Source: Lycocorax pyrrhopterus obiensis
Taxonomy: Eukaryota > Chordata > Aves > Passeriformes > Paradisaeidae
NCBI GenBank assembly: GCA_014706295.1
Contig: JACSVZ010000012.1
Location: 13,882,227 to 13,946,226 of the forward strand
Direction of reading: 5' to 3'
DNA: 64,000 nt
The notes beneath the pieces were generated by a model that saw only the letters and a list, made by a program, of their open reading frames with translations, had not been told where the DNA came from and did no database searches. Positions 24,826 through 39,800 of the stretch are shown here, piece after piece. Position numbers and translations under genes: made by a program. The number at the start of each line of letters is the position of its first letter. Within the stretch, counting starts at the first letter, position 1.

Positions 24826-27800
24826 TCAGATCTCGCCAGCTTCTCTCTCTTCTGACCTCTTGGAACGAGATTTGCCATTTGTGCTCTCGTGCCGCCTCTC
24901 AGAAGAGCTCTTCTCTTTCCTCTCTCTGTCTCGGGACTTTTCTCTTGAAGATCGATCTCTAGAAGATCTGAAGTACAAAGTAAACCATCGCTATCAGCTT
25001 CACAACTAAAAATTGTCAAATACCCACCAAGCAACATCTTTCCCTACCAGGACTGTGGGATACAAGTTCCATACAGGAATGTGCCTGGGTACTGTGGCAT
25101 GGGGAGTGGGACCCCCATGACAGCAACTCTGGGCCCTCCGCAAGGTTTCTGTGAGGGAACGTGGGCTCTGCAGCGCTGAGTGCACGGCACAGCCTTTGTT
25201 ACTCCTTCCTCAGAGTGATCCTTTCAAGCTGTTGCCACAGGGGGTCTCTCAGGTCTTTCCTGCGCCCCTCATTGTTTTTCTGGGCCATACTGAAGTGCCT
25301 GCAATTTCTTCCTCATGTCAGTTCATGGCTTCCAGAGCAGTTTTTCATTATGCCCTAAGCTACTGGCTTTCTGCTCAACTGCTTTAAATACCAACTGGAT
25401 TCTTTGCTGCCTCAGCCCTGGGCTTTTCACTTTGCATCCTGACAAATGCTGGCTTTGGCAGCATCCCGGGTTCAAAGTCAGGATGATAGAGATTTATATT
25501 CACAGCCCACCGCAAGGGCACATCTTTTCACAGCCACAGATTTTCAGCAGCTCTTCCCTGTGCCAGCCCACACAGAATTAAGCAGAAGGCTTCACATTAG
25601 GTGTAATCTGAAAGGCTGTTTCTTGTGTGATTCCTGCCAGCTTAGGGAATAGCAGGATTCAAAAGGAGCTGATCCTGAGTGAGCTCAGCAGAGGCTCCCA
25701 CATTTTACTCCAAGGCTCAGTACACAGGGGTTTTTTTACAGTCACAACAGAAGGTACCTTAGAGGTTCCACTTTCATTCTTGTTAATTTTAAGGTTTGAA
25801 AATACTGCACAAGTGATATATCAAAACCCAACAGCCATTTCATTTTCATGAAACTGTGTCATTTAACATCAGTCTGTCTGATGACATTAACTCTCTACCT
25901 GTTCCACAACAATGCTTGCTGCCTGCAGATCTCCTACCCTGAGATCTCCAGATCCTGTGACACACTCTCCATTTCTTTCAGCAAGTGAGTCCTCAGAACC
26001 TGAGGGCAGATTTCATTAACTCTCAAGGTGAAAACAGAAGCTCCCTTCTTTCAGGAAGCAAGGTTTTTCTGTTTGTTCTCTTGCTTTTGTTTCATTTTCT
26101 TAAACTGATCCTGGCCTCTCCCCAGCTCTCAGCAATTTTGTGCAGGTGTGTCAGCTGGCCAATCCCCCTGCAATCTCAATGGGCTGGTTTGGATGTGTTC
26201 AAGGGTTCCGAAGTAATCCCTTACCTGCTCTTTAGTAATAGTTATTACAGGATCTTCCTCACTTCCTAATTGTCCAAACTTCTTTTCTTTATTTTTCATG
26301 TTCAAGACAGATTTAAAAAAGCACTTTAGTATCTCAGCCATCGGAGAATCAACAGTATTTACAACCCCCCTCAATTATTAACAGACTTCTTTTTCAGACC
26401 ATTATCTCCCTCCCCTTCACCAGGTGCCTTTAAAAGAAAAGCTGTTCTTACCCCTTAGCTAAGCTGACACAAGACACACAACAGTAGGTTTGTTTCTAGA
26501 ATTGTACTTGAGTGCTGGTGCCTAATCAGGTGACAGTGCTAAAGCACTCCCCTATTAACCAGGAGTCTTTAAAAAAAATCCACATCTAACCTCAGCAAGC
26601 ACCTGGAGGTAGACTTGCTCCTGGGCTTAGAAGGGCTGTAAGGACACAATGATTCCAGTCAATTTTTCTAATACTCCACACACACTTGCCTCATCCTTCC
26701 TCCAACACAGAGGCTGTTTTGCTGAATTTCAGAAAAACTTTAAGCCCTTCTTTGGACTATAATGCTTCTCCTCAGAGACAGAAGAATGGTATACTCCTCC
26801 TGTATTTCTTTTTCAGGAGGAAAAAGTGCTGATTCCTAAAGAATTCTCTCTCTCTCAAGCAGCCTTCTAACAGAAGGCTGTCCCCAGACCTTAAATCATA
26901 GACTCCTTCCCAATGCCAGCACTCAGAGAAGCAATCTGGGAAGCAGAAAATAACTACAGAAGTATAACATCCAAACTGCTTCGCAGGCACTTGGCTTTTA
27001 CAGGCCCAGGGAAGCTCAGTTAGCTCAGAGAGGCTTTGTGCTGCTTCCCATCCAAGGAGCATCTCGAGGCTCAGCACTGCAAGTCAGGGAACCTGTTCTA
27101 TCTCCTGGACTCTCAGTTGGGATCTTGCTGTACAGCTGCTGCCCTTACATGAGGCCACTGGGAAATCCTGCTTTGGCCCAGGAGGTGGCACAGGCCACCA
27201 CAGCTGCTCTGGAGAACCCTGCCATGCTCCTGCTCGCTCTACGGGCCGGGGAGGTCACTGTGAGCCAAGGACTCCCCTTTCCAGAAGCACTCCTGTCGTG
27301 AATACATACTTGTGTTTTGAACTCCTGTCTCTGGACCCCCGGCGGTGACCTCTGCTGTGGCTGCGGGAACGGCTCCGGTGGCGCCTGTGTCGGTCCCGGG
27401 ACCGGGAGCGAGACTTCCGCCGTTCCCGGGAAGCCGATCTGGAGCGTCTTCGCCTCCGCTCCCGAGACCGTGATCTGGAGGGAACACAGATTGTCTCAGT
27501 ACCTCAGATCTGCACCCCTGAGCCACCTCTCAGACGCTGCTGAGTAACAAATACCCAGAGCATCAGCACAGTCCAACCCTGCCGACACCCAGGGCTGATC
27601 ACCCACACAGTGGGCAGCTCCCTCCTCCTGGGCCTTGTGCTACCAACAAAATGCCAGTGGGTTATTCAGTTTGCTGTGGGAAGCTTACAGATAAAGCTCC
27701 CACCATTATTGTAAGCATGTGGCATGGGCCAGAGCAGAGCTTACAACCCTGCATCACTCACAAGTGAGGCCCATGTAAGTAGAAGAGAGGCCAAAGGAAG

Positions 27801-30800
27801 TGGCCTGTGAAATTACCATAATCCTAAAAGAATCTTCCTTGTGAAAGTCCTGCACTTTAGAAGCAGATTTATTTCAGCCTGCTCTAAAAATAAGAAAGAT
27901 GCCAAAGGAAAGCAGTAGAGAGGGAGATCTCCAGGTCTATGATCACAGAGAATGTTGCCATAGCATTAAGGCAAGCTCTTCCCAGAGATGCGGGGGTTTT
28001 AATCTCAACTCTATTTTCGCATCTGAGGTATTACATATGTAACAGATACTTCAGACATTAAAACTATGGGAGTATATCAGGTATTTATTGAAAGAGGCCT
28101 CGAGGACATTCAGGGGCTCATACTCTGGAGCACACACAGCCCATCCTGGCCAGGCTGCTCAGCACCTGCTCTACAGCCCAACAAGAGACACCAAGCTGAG
28201 CAGCACCACTGAGGTGCCCACAATGCACCTCACATTTCTTTCAGGGAGCAAGCCAGACACTGAGGCATTGAGTGAACTGCATTTGTGAGACCCAGGAAAA
28301 ACCTGAGTAGCTAGAGAGAAACACAAACAGGCATTTTGAGAGAACTGCAGAACTGGGCACTCACCTTCGACGATCTCTATTTCTTGATCCAGACCTAGAA
28401 AGGAGAGTTAAGTGAGAGAAATTATGATACAGCCAGTGGGTTTTCAATGGGAAAATTCATCCACCCTGGCAGCTCTTCACAGGAATAAGCAATACCCCAA
28501 GTGATGCATTAGTTAAAAAAAAAAAAAGCTTGCCAATAAAACATTTAATTAGCTTCAATTTTGGGAGCAAGGAGAATTTGTGAAAAACTGGAAAACATGA
28601 GTGTCTGCACACTGAGCTTCCTGTCACAACAGAAAAGGTCTAGAAACCAATTCAGGCACTATTAATAAAGCACCACAATGAACCTTTCCAACTAATTTTC
28701 TATGCATATTTGTTATATACTCTTTACTCTCTGCTGTCTAACACCAGCTGGATCAACTCCAACACTTTCAAGAAGTGCCACTCTCCAGTCAGAAAGACAT
28801 CTGCCAGTTTTCTGATTTTGGTTCCTTTGAGGCAGTTGCATGTTAAAGGGGTTTTAATAAAGAAAAAACAGCCTTTTCTCACTCCTTGTGTTTGTTTACC
28901 AAACATTAGAAGGAAATTTGCATCAATCATTTTTTCCCTTTTGGGGAAGATAACTAGGAAAAAGGAGGAGACAGAGCCACAAGAGAAGAACTATTACGTA
29001 CAAGTGACAGAGATAAACTGAAAATCCTTAGAAAGCACTTGAGAAGAATAATCCAGGCCTTGCTGTTCTTTCTCACATTCCACGAGCTTCAGAGCTCGTG
29101 TGTGGCACTCTGAGCTTACTGCTGTCAGCATTAGCTTTTGACAGTTTGTAAATAACAATGGCAGAGTTCTTTCAGCTTCAGCACCATTACTCAGCACCAC
29201 TTAAAATACCACTGCACATGGAAGCTACACCCTCCCTCCTCCTCTGCAGCCACATTTCAGAGCCGGCTGAACATCACACACTGGCTGAACAATCTCGTTT
29301 TGCTTTAATTAAGAAGTGGCTCCTCTCCCTGCTTAGTGACTTAGAGACTCACTCCTGTAACTGCTCCCCACTGCTCTGCTGTGCACACTCACACAGAGGT
29401 TCCATCTACACCCCACAGAGCTGTTCTGGCACTGTGACAGAAGATATGGCTGAAAGCTACACGCAGACAAGAATTTAAGAAGCAATAGGCAAGCATCTGT
29501 TTTAATAACATTATTTAAAATCATGCCTGGATAAGACAAGATTAAGAAAATCAATGTGCATTGACATTTCTTGACACAATGAAATGGGATTGTTCAGTCA
29601 TGGCAGAAAACAAAAAAAAGCCCCCAAATTTAGAAAGGAATTCAGGTAGGACTGTAAACAAAGTGGAGCTGAACTTGGAGTCTGCAAATGAAACATGCAC
29701 TGTCGCAACACACATGACCAGGTGAAGGGAAAGCTGATAAACCAGGAGAGCAAGACAGTAACCACACACATCCATTCCCACGTAACAGAACCTGACAGAG
29801 CAGCAGGACCTCCTGTAGATACCTGGCAGGCAGCTGGATTTTTTTGGTGGTTGTAATTACTCCAAGTTCTTAATGTTCTTTTTCCTCCTGATCACTTTAT
29901 TCTGAACCACCAGTGCACACATCCACAAAAGCCCTTCTACATCCTCTGAAAAGCCTGGCTGCCCTTCCATGCCTATGATCTGAGCAGGAGTATGCACAAA
30001 AAATATCCGATAATCACTCCCTAGAACCAGACTTCAGAATTCAGGAAGTATCCAACAAAACAGCATTGTCCTTACTCACGTGAATCATTGTACAGCAGGA
30101 GACTAAAGAAGACTGCTGTCCATAGGAGCAAGAGGCTGAGCAAGTCTATTTTATTCATTTTTTCCTTTCTTTTTTTTGTCCCTGTATCACAGATACTTTG
30201 TGCTGAGTTTCATAACCTGTCTTTTGTCCAGCTTAACATAAAGGAAATCCATTTGGCACCTCCACCAGGCTTGTTTGCTGGTGTACTCTGGAAGCAAACA
30301 CCGAGGTCTGCACTTTCAAGCGTGCCACTTCTCCACAGAATTCCAGTCTTAAGAGATTACTGGGTACCCAACAGCCACATCAAACAAAAGATTTGTGTTT
30401 ATTATCACTAGGGTGGCAATCCAGTTCACTCACTCCTACGTGGAATCACAGATCATTGACAAATTAATTACAGCTGTCAGAGGCAGAGTTTCACAAGGGA
30501 ATCCACAGGTTTCCAGGGATGTCACAGTGCCTGTCAGTCACCAGAGACTCCCAAAGTCAAGCCATACTCTTTCTCTTACTGAAGTAACACCATGAAGATG
30601 CTGTATAGGAGGATACGACAATAACAGTTCTGAAGGAAACATGTTTCCTGTGGTTTCTTAAAAGTACCAAGCTCTGGCTAAGAGAGTCTGTCTGGAAGGT
30701 GGTAGAAGTCACCAATTAGTTTTTGATGAAAAAATGCCCCTGTGAGCATGGTGTGCACAGCTCCCAGCAGATAAGGGACTGAAAAATCTGGACTCTAACC

Positions 30801-33800
30801 TCAGTTCTGACACCGAGTGTCCACTGGGAAAACTACTGTCCTCCCTCAGGTCAAGCTCTCATTTTGGAGAGGTGATTAATTTGACCTCTTCTGTATGGCA
30901 CTGCTGACTCCTTCATAACAAGTTTTTCTGTGGAGCACACATGTGCCTCTGCACAGAGCCAGAGCAAAGGCCAGCCACAGTCTCTAAGTACTGTCACATA
31001 TGGAAACAGCAAGAACTCAGACTTTGGGCCAGCTCCATGCAGTTCTTAAACCTTTCCTATTTTAAGCCTTAAATAAACATTCAAAAGCAGCCCTCAAACC
31101 CCTTCTTCAGATGCCTCCACATATGAACTACCTGTGAACATGAGAGGCTCTTTAGCTCTCAAAAATTGAGGGCTTGGGTTTTTTTTAAAAACCACTAAAA
31201 CAAAACCACAGGCGCACCACAGGAGGAAGAAAACCAGCATTTTGAGAAGATGTGGATCAACAAAGAGATCCAGAGGATTCTTCCTGAAGGCAACTCTGTT
31301 GAGCAACTTTCACAGAGAAATTACCTCCAGGAAGAAGAGGTACCATGGAGACAAACTGAGTCCAGGTTAGGCAGGGTCCTGCTGTGGGTCAGGAAGAGCC
31401 TGCCATGAGGCAGCTGCATGAGAAAACACTTCCCATTTCACTTCCACATCTCTGACCGCAGCAGCAGCAAGAGCAGTTCCTTTTGATTAACTCCAGCAAT
31501 CATCAGGTAGTTCCAGATCCTGCAGCTCCCAAACTTAGCTGCATTACAGTTGCATGGATAACAGAAGGTTGTTAGGCTCTCCATGAAGTGCTGCAGTTCG
31601 ACAGAAAGCTGTAGCATGAACTGCTCCTTCATATCACACCAGGCAATCCCCAGAGAAAACCCACATAAAATGTCCTAACTGGAGTTATGCATAATATGCA
31701 TATAATAATATGGATAATGAATAACAATTTGGGGCTCACATCTTCATAATACACTGAAATCACCATGCTGCTTCATGATGGTATTTGACAGCAATTCCAG
31801 CAATGTATAGCCAGAGCCAGCACCATCTCAGAGCACACTGCAGTTATAAATCTCATATTCCTCAGAATTCCTCACTCTTGGCTGACTCTGGGTTTCAAAT
31901 ATAGCTCTGCACAGGCAGCAAGGTTGGGGTCTTTTTGATGCAAGAAGTACACGAGGAGAAACACACGAGGTAACCAGGGAGATGCTGTGACAATCCAAAC
32001 AGCATTCCTACCCAGCCACTTCCTCTGCCTGACCCCTGCAAATAAGCACCCTCCCCACACCAGGCTCTTTAACTGAGCTATTTACACACAAGATGCCTCT
32101 TCGGTTCAAGTACACAATAAATTGTTTTTCCAGTTCAGCTGGCAAGATGCAGAAGAGCTTGTCCTGAGAAAACTAATGTTCCAGCCCCTCCCACTGCTCA
32201 GGAATTACAGACATCTGAGCAGGTGACACAGCCACTCCTTGGGATCCCTCAGCTTCCTTAGGAAACGCTTGCCAAAGCTGTGCCAAAAGCACCTCGCTTG
32301 CTGTAGAAAAGTTACAGGCACTCCACTATTTGGCTCATGGACCAGCCTATTACCACCTCCAAGCAGTGAGGAGGGCTGTCCAGGGAATTTCTGCATGACT
32401 ACTGCCTTTTGAGCAAGCCCAGTCCTCACTCATCTTAAACTTTCCCACTCAGATGCTCTGGATGAGGGTATTTTATCCAGATTCAGATTCCGTAAGACAA
32501 GGATTAGACCAATAGAAGCCTGAAGACTACAGGGAACTCCCATCTTTCAGACACACAGTAGAGGTTAAAATACATGTACAATCACTCTAAGGTGGAGGAG
32601 TGGAGGATTTATGCATTGCTTTAGTCTTTAACTGGATCCCAAGATGCTCACAGAGCATCTGGAGCACATCCAACAGCCACTCCAGAAGCAGATGCTGAAT
32701 TCCTGCAGTGCTCATGTACAAGAAATCAGATACTTCTAAACTTCACAGGCCAGTTCCCAGGTTCCACTCACCGTCTGCCCATCCTCTCCTCTCGTTCTCT
32801 CTCCTCTCTCCGTCTCAAACGATCCTGGTTTCTCTTCTCTTGCTTTTCTGCCACTGTTTTCTAGGGGGAAAAAAAAATCCACATCATATTTCAGCCATAC
32901 AGTAACAGGTCAGATCTGCAGGAAGACCATTCCAATAGCAAGACAAAGAACCATTTCACTGCATTTTATGTGCTAAGTCAAGATCTCTATCAAGGTTCTC
33001 ATTTTTCTCAGTTGAGGCACTGACCACAACACACTGTAAGTGAGGCACAGGAATCACAACTCTTACTCAGCTAAAGGTCTCTGTTTGCAAGCAAGGCCAG
33101 TACCACAACACATTACAAATCATTTCAGAAAACTCCTAATGGCTTCAGCTACTCAAGACCTTTTCACTGACAGAACCACGTGAAACTTCCGTTCAAACAT
33201 TTCATTAAGAGGTCTCAAAGTCAAAAAACCCTGGAGTAACAAATTTCAGTCATGTCAATGAGAATGACTGCACCAAAGCTCCAAGGAATAAATTACAGCA
33301 GTGGTCTGGTTTGACTGATTCTGAGGGTACATATTTAGTTACCCAGAAAAGACAGAACAGAACCCAAGACAAGGCTAAATAAAGCTCCATTTGATGTTTT
33401 AGGGATTCTGCAAGTGGAAATTTCTGAGCTTTTACAAGCCCTCTGCAAAGAATTCTGTAGTAATTTAATAGAAATGTTCAAGATCTTCGGAACAATAATG
33501 AGAAGGTTTAAAACAGAGAGGATTACCCTCAGCTGATCCAGTTTCTCACGAATCTGAATGAAACCCAAGTGTAATTTGCCTCCAAAGTGGTCAGCAAGAC
33601 GCCGGTCGTTGTCATGGAGACCCAGATATGCTGAACAGACTTCACACACACGCAGCTTCTGCTGCTGGAAACTGGATGCAGGCATTGAATTTCGGTATTC
33701 TTCCTACAGGGAGGCAAGAAAACCCACACAAATGTCAGGGAACCCTTATACAGACACAACCCTCCAGGGAAACCATTGCAAAGAACTGCTTTGAAGAATC

Positions 33801-36800
33801 TAAACCCACCCTCACACAAAGGAGGTGCCACACAAATGCTTTGTAGGCACAGCTAACCCGACAGTCTATCCCTGCAAGGGACTGGTGACCAAATGTTTCA
33901 GAGGACAAAGCCCTCCCCGCCCCAATCAGTTCTCTGCACTAGATAAAAGTTTCTAAAAAGCTTTTCATCCACCACACTGCCACCTGTTTGCTGGCACAGG
34001 GCTGGAACTGCAAAAGGAGGTGCCAGCACACAGGAACAGAGGTAGGAACCACCCAGCCTAGCCCGGGCTCCTGTGACAACTCACAGGGGAGCCAACACTG
34101 TACCTCTGCCTCTTTCTTTTTCGCTCGGACTTTCTCCACTTCCATCAGGATCTTTTGGGACTCATCAACATTTCCTTCAGCTCCCAGCTGTTCAGCTTTA
34201 GCTAGGAGTTTTCCAATGTCTTCATTCAGCTCATGTACTTTCTCTGCCTGAAGAGAATAGTTAGTTTTTAATAAGACAAAAATGTGATAAAGCTTGCAGG
34301 ATAACTTTTCATTTTTCTTTAAGAAATACTGTGTAACTAAATCAGTTGTTGGACGATGACCATGAATCTCCAAAAGTCCCCAGCAAAAGGGACTGGTGGA
34401 CCAATGTCAGTGCAGTCATAGACACATGGCAATGAGAGAAACTGGATGTGGAGAGATCATGATCTGCCAGTCATTTCTGGCTTACAGGTCAGCATAGAGA
34501 CCACAAAATCAGCTTCAGAAATGTCTTATATTGGCTCAATTAGGCAAGTTCACAAAAAGGAAACTCCATGAGCATTTGTTAAATGAAACAAAAATCATGG
34601 GACGATGGACTTACTATTCTAAATTATTATGGTAACATTTCATAGCATGGGGGAGAAACCAATATGCTTTATTTCCAGGCTAAAGCAATCTCTTTTAGAG
34701 TCCACGGTGCTCTGTAAGTTTGTCTCCAGAATGGCCAGAGCAGCATTTGAGGAGGATGGCTGGAATCCCCAAATCCTCTGTGGAGCCTAACTCCCCAGTA
34801 TCACTGGTGTCAGAGAAACAGAGCACCAGTGCTCCCACCGAGACTTTCAGAACCAATGTTTAATGAGAGGCCAATACCTTTGCAGACACTTCAGCACTGA
34901 TCTCTTCCTGTGTCTCAGCCAGGCGTTTCTTGGCCAGTTCTGTTCTCCTGTCACACTCTGCAATGAAGGATTCCAGGTGATCCATCGCCTGCATGATCAG
35001 ACAAAGAATTATGAATGAAGGTGATCTCCATGCCAGATGTAGCTTTGACAGCCAACAGCTGCTATCCCTGTATAATGCACAACCAACCTCAAGAACAGAT
35101 GCTTTGGGAAAAAAAAACAAATGACACTTTGCAGAACAAGTAACATTTGACCCTGCCCTGTAAACCCGACCCAGTTCCTTTACTGACACATCACAGGGTG
35201 CTCACATCAACACTGCTTTGCACTGGAACTTCCTTCCTATGCAGGAGCAACAGGCACAAGGACAAAAGCACTGGAATAACATGAAAAGGAAAGACAGACT
35301 TGTGCTTTCCCTTGATCTGTTCCATCACAGAAAGGTGAAATGAAAGCTAAATCTGACAAAAGTTGAACTACTGAGCAGAAGGCTTTTAATGTTAAATCTC
35401 TTTCTGGGACAGGGCATCAGGTTACAAGGACCTGGTACAGAGCAGCAGGTGTGGGGCCCAAGGAATGCCAGGGAGCCTCCCAACTAGCTGGGATAATGGG
35501 GTGGCAAAGGCCATAATTACTTCTACATTCTCAAGTCAGCAGTCAGGCTGACATTCAGGAAGGGGCTGCACATTCTGGACAGGTAACACATCAAATAACA
35601 CGATGAGCTGAAATGGTCACTGAGTTCTACTGTACAGCCCAGTAACTTCAAGAAGCAGTTTCCACAAAAGTAACTAGAATTTCTGCATACTTACATCCAG
35701 CTCAAAAAACAGGTCTCTCTCTTTACTTGCAATCTCATAATCTGCTCGCAGAGCCAAGTCATGGATCTTTGTACATTCTCCCAGGTCCATTCGCTGTTAA
35801 AAGAAAAAGGAGAACCCACATAAGAACCCTCCATTGCAGCACCAAGCAGCAGATCTCTCTTGCCAACTGCATCATAGCAAAATAAAGTCTTTTTATGAAA
35901 AGCAGCTTCTTCTTAACCTGTCAGTACCAGAACCAGCCAGAAGAACCACATGATTGCCAGAACTCCTTTTCTAGGTGTTCTGGGAACAACATTAAAACAG
36001 ATGCTTTAAGTCCAGTCCTACTCCTGCTCTAAGTCCCAGGACAGCCTCAGAAATGGCTGTGAGGGAGGTGGATCTCCTTCAACAGGCACCAACTGCAAAT
36101 GCCTCCTATCGTGGAGCCACAGCACAGCAAAACATAGCTGCACCCTGTTTAAAGCTCATCTGGAAATGCACAACAGTGTCAGAATGAGCCCAAGTAACAT
36201 ATGACATACCAAATTGTAGGACACACAGAGAATGCTTCCTATCAACAACAAAAGGACTTAAAAGGAATAAGGGCTACAGCCAGCAGAAATGCACAACCCC
36301 ACACTCAGCAACAACGGACTGTTAATTCCACAGCCAGACCCTTCCCACATCCAGCTGCAGCCTGGAATTTGAAAACCTGCCCAGCAAAGCTAAGTCCTAC
36401 ACATAAGCTCATTTAATGAGAGACTTAAGAGCATCTCCCTTCCCAGAAAGCTGACCTGTGTGCTGCCCTTCCCTCCCACTGCACTCCATGCTATTTGAAT
36501 TTCTTATTTTTTCTCCCACCTAAAAGTTAACATGAACCCAAGTCAATTATGCTCTCAAAACATGCAAGCTGCATTTCAACATTATCAATTTGTAACAAAG
36601 AACATTTCTCTTCCTCTTAGAGTAGAAAAAGAAAATGACATTTTGAAAGCCAAAATAATGAAAGCCCTAATTGTGAGCCACTGTAGGAATGGCAGGCTAC
36701 ATGTCATTGCATGAAGGAACACCCCAACCCACCATCCTCTTCTCTCACTGTCACCACCAGTCTCCCAGGAGCTCAGACCTGCACAACATCATGCACATGC

Positions 36801-39800
36801 ACAACAGGTGTCAACTCAGTGAACTGCAGAAAAAGCTGAACTGGGATAACTCCGAATCCCTGTGGAACAACACAAACTAAAGCTGGGGATGCTCATGTGA
36901 AACAATGCAGACAGCAGTGTTTAGAATGAAGCAGAGCAACTACAGCAAACTCTACCAGTCTATGCTCAGGTTTTCAGCAGGTGCCTGTTACTGGATTTTC
37001 TCTTCTAGAAAAACAAAAATTCCAGATGACTTGCCACTATTTAGCCTTCCTCATTTTGCTCAGATTTACCAGAGCCAGAAGGCCACAGGCAGCAGGCTAC
37101 AGAAACAGACACTGCATCCAGAATATTCCTGCTGAGCTCTCTAACAGCAGAAATTTTAATGCCTACAAAAAAAGCACGTTGGTACTTTTAGAGCTTGATC
37201 ATGTTCAACTTCAGGCAAGCCACTTCAAAGAATGCTAGAGAGTTACTGTTATTTTACTACAAAAATAACTTTCTATGATGTGACATCTTTCATTCTTCTG
37301 GTCATTCTACTGAGATCACTTTCCAAGACAGGGAGAAAATAATGGTATTGGATGTGATTGTCACACATTATAAATATTCTTATCTGAGCTCTTCCTGCAA
37401 GCTGAGCCACTAACCCCACTTCAGAGAATGGGCTCTGACCACTTCAGAACAGCCAACAATGCTTCAGAATCTCCCTATTCCTCTCCCTGTTCATTAACAG
37501 GCAATGAATCCTTCTTCCTCAAGGAAGAACATTCAGTTCTCACCAGCTTATACACCTCAAATCTTCCTCCACCTCCTCTGAGATGTTCTAGTGCAAGGAG
37601 ACTTCCACAGGTACTGCTCACTCGGGGTAAGACCACCAGCCCTTCTGCCTCAAAGCATCCTCTCATCCCAAGGAGGGCTGTTATCAAACACTCACCGTTT
37701 CCACAGAGATCACGACTTGCTCCAGTCAACGCTGGCTGGTTTATAACACAGGTATGTGAGACAGGCAACCAGCAGAGCCTGAGTAAAGATTTAACTCCCC
37801 ATACACACAAAGATTGAAGACATTTAGATGTCACTGATAATTAGTCCTGCTCACATTTGCTGAGAAATCCACATTCTGAGGTATCTCTTATGATCTCCAC
37901 TAAACTGGCAACTTACCACAAAATTAAATTTCCACAAAGAAGAATGTGCTTTAATGGTGATCAGAGCTGCAGAGTTTCATCCAAGTGAAAAAGGAAAGCA
38001 CAGACACCCTCTCACCCCACCAAAAAAAAAAAACCCAACCCAACAAACAAAACAAAAAAAACCCCCAATTCTAGAACCTACAGATTTCAACTCATATTTC
38101 CCAGTAGGGGACACAACTAATTCCCTGGAACCTGGGCAGCTTTGAGGCTCATCTGTCCACCTCTTAGTGGAGCTGAAATTCAGGAGAATTGCCAGCTGAT
38201 GCCACCTCTCAACATGCTACAATACTTTCACTGACCGAAATATGCTTACCACAAGCTGCAGAGAGAACTCAGCACTCACCACAAACAATGTGGATGACAA
38301 GGGCCCTGGTAACAGCCCATGGGCTCACTAAACCAACTTCTGTTCTCTCAGAATGTTCCTCCTTACCCACAGAGACCAAAGAGAACCACTGTGGCTTATT
38401 TAGTGGCAAGTTCAGACAAGTTTCTGGGGCCAAAAAGAGAATAATCACAGGAACAAACCAACTTAAAATGACAGCTCTTTCGATCAGGAACACTGGTGCA
38501 CCTAAACAAAGCACACATCAACAGGCCTCCTGCAGCTCTCAGGAATATTCCAGAGCTTTGCTTACAGTCTGGACTCCTTCTCTTACTCTGCACCTGAAGG
38601 TCAGTGAGTGGGACTCCATCACATTTGACTGAGCACAGCTACCCAAGGGATCAGCTTCCTGCCTGCCTTCAATCAGCTTCCCACTAAGGAGTATCTGCAC
38701 ACATGGGAGATGCAACGGTAACAATGCCTTCAGGGGAGGACACAACACAGCAAGCACCAGAAGGCTTGGAGCATCTGTTGGAAGTTTCCAAGAGGTCCAA
38801 GGTCCTGATTTCTGCAGTAATACACCAGAGATAGATTATACCCCACCCAGCTGAGGCAGATTCATCCATACAGCTCTTCCTTAGCGGAGCACGGTAAAGT
38901 GCCAGTGAAGCTGCCTGACATCACGAGGAAAGACTGCACATTCCAGCTAAGTTTCATTCTGTACTGGCAGCACTGACAGCTGAAATGCTGTTCCTGTTCT
39001 GGACATCACATGTTCTTTCAACACAGATCTGGAGCACCAATACTTGCTCTTGCCCCCAGGAACCTGCTGACAGAGGTGCAGAGCTCCACACCCACTTCAA
39101 GGCCACCACATGATCATGTGAGTGATCCACAAGATCACTTGTACAGGAGCAGTCTTCCTGTTCCTGCAGTTTCTAAGCACAAACTCCACAGCGAGAGGGA
39201 AAGGACAACTCAATCAAGTCAAGTAACAACAGAAGCAAAGGAAACAAATTCCTCAAGGTGCTTCTCTGCCCCAGGAGACTCACAACCCACCTGAACAGTT
39301 CAGACTTCCTCCATACTTTGGCACCAGCTCACACACATCACTTAGTTCAACCCCTTCAACTCATCATTTACCCTCTTCCTGAAAATCTGTCAGAAGAGGT
39401 AGAAGGCAGCCTTCATCTTCAAAACACCCTTTGGGCCCCAAGAAACTGTTGTAGAATCTTGTGTCAAAAAACATACCCTGACCACAGTGACCTATACAAA
39501 GGATGGAAGTTTAAAATTCTGAAATGGAGGTGAGGTCATATGGAGGCTGATGGAGCAATCGCTGAAAAACACATCTGAGCTTCAAATGAATTTTAAAAAA
39601 TAGCAGTACAGAGATTGGTATTCAGCTTTTCCAATCTTATTCTGCAAAGGCACCCACTGAGAAGCTAAAGTTTGAGTGACTGCTCAGAGCAGAGGCAGCT
39701 TTTGCTACAGCTCTTTCTACCAGTGCTGCCACATGCCTGCTATGGCAGTGACACAAGCAGGGGCAGCAGTGCCAACCCTCCCTTTGCTGGAGACCCTGTG

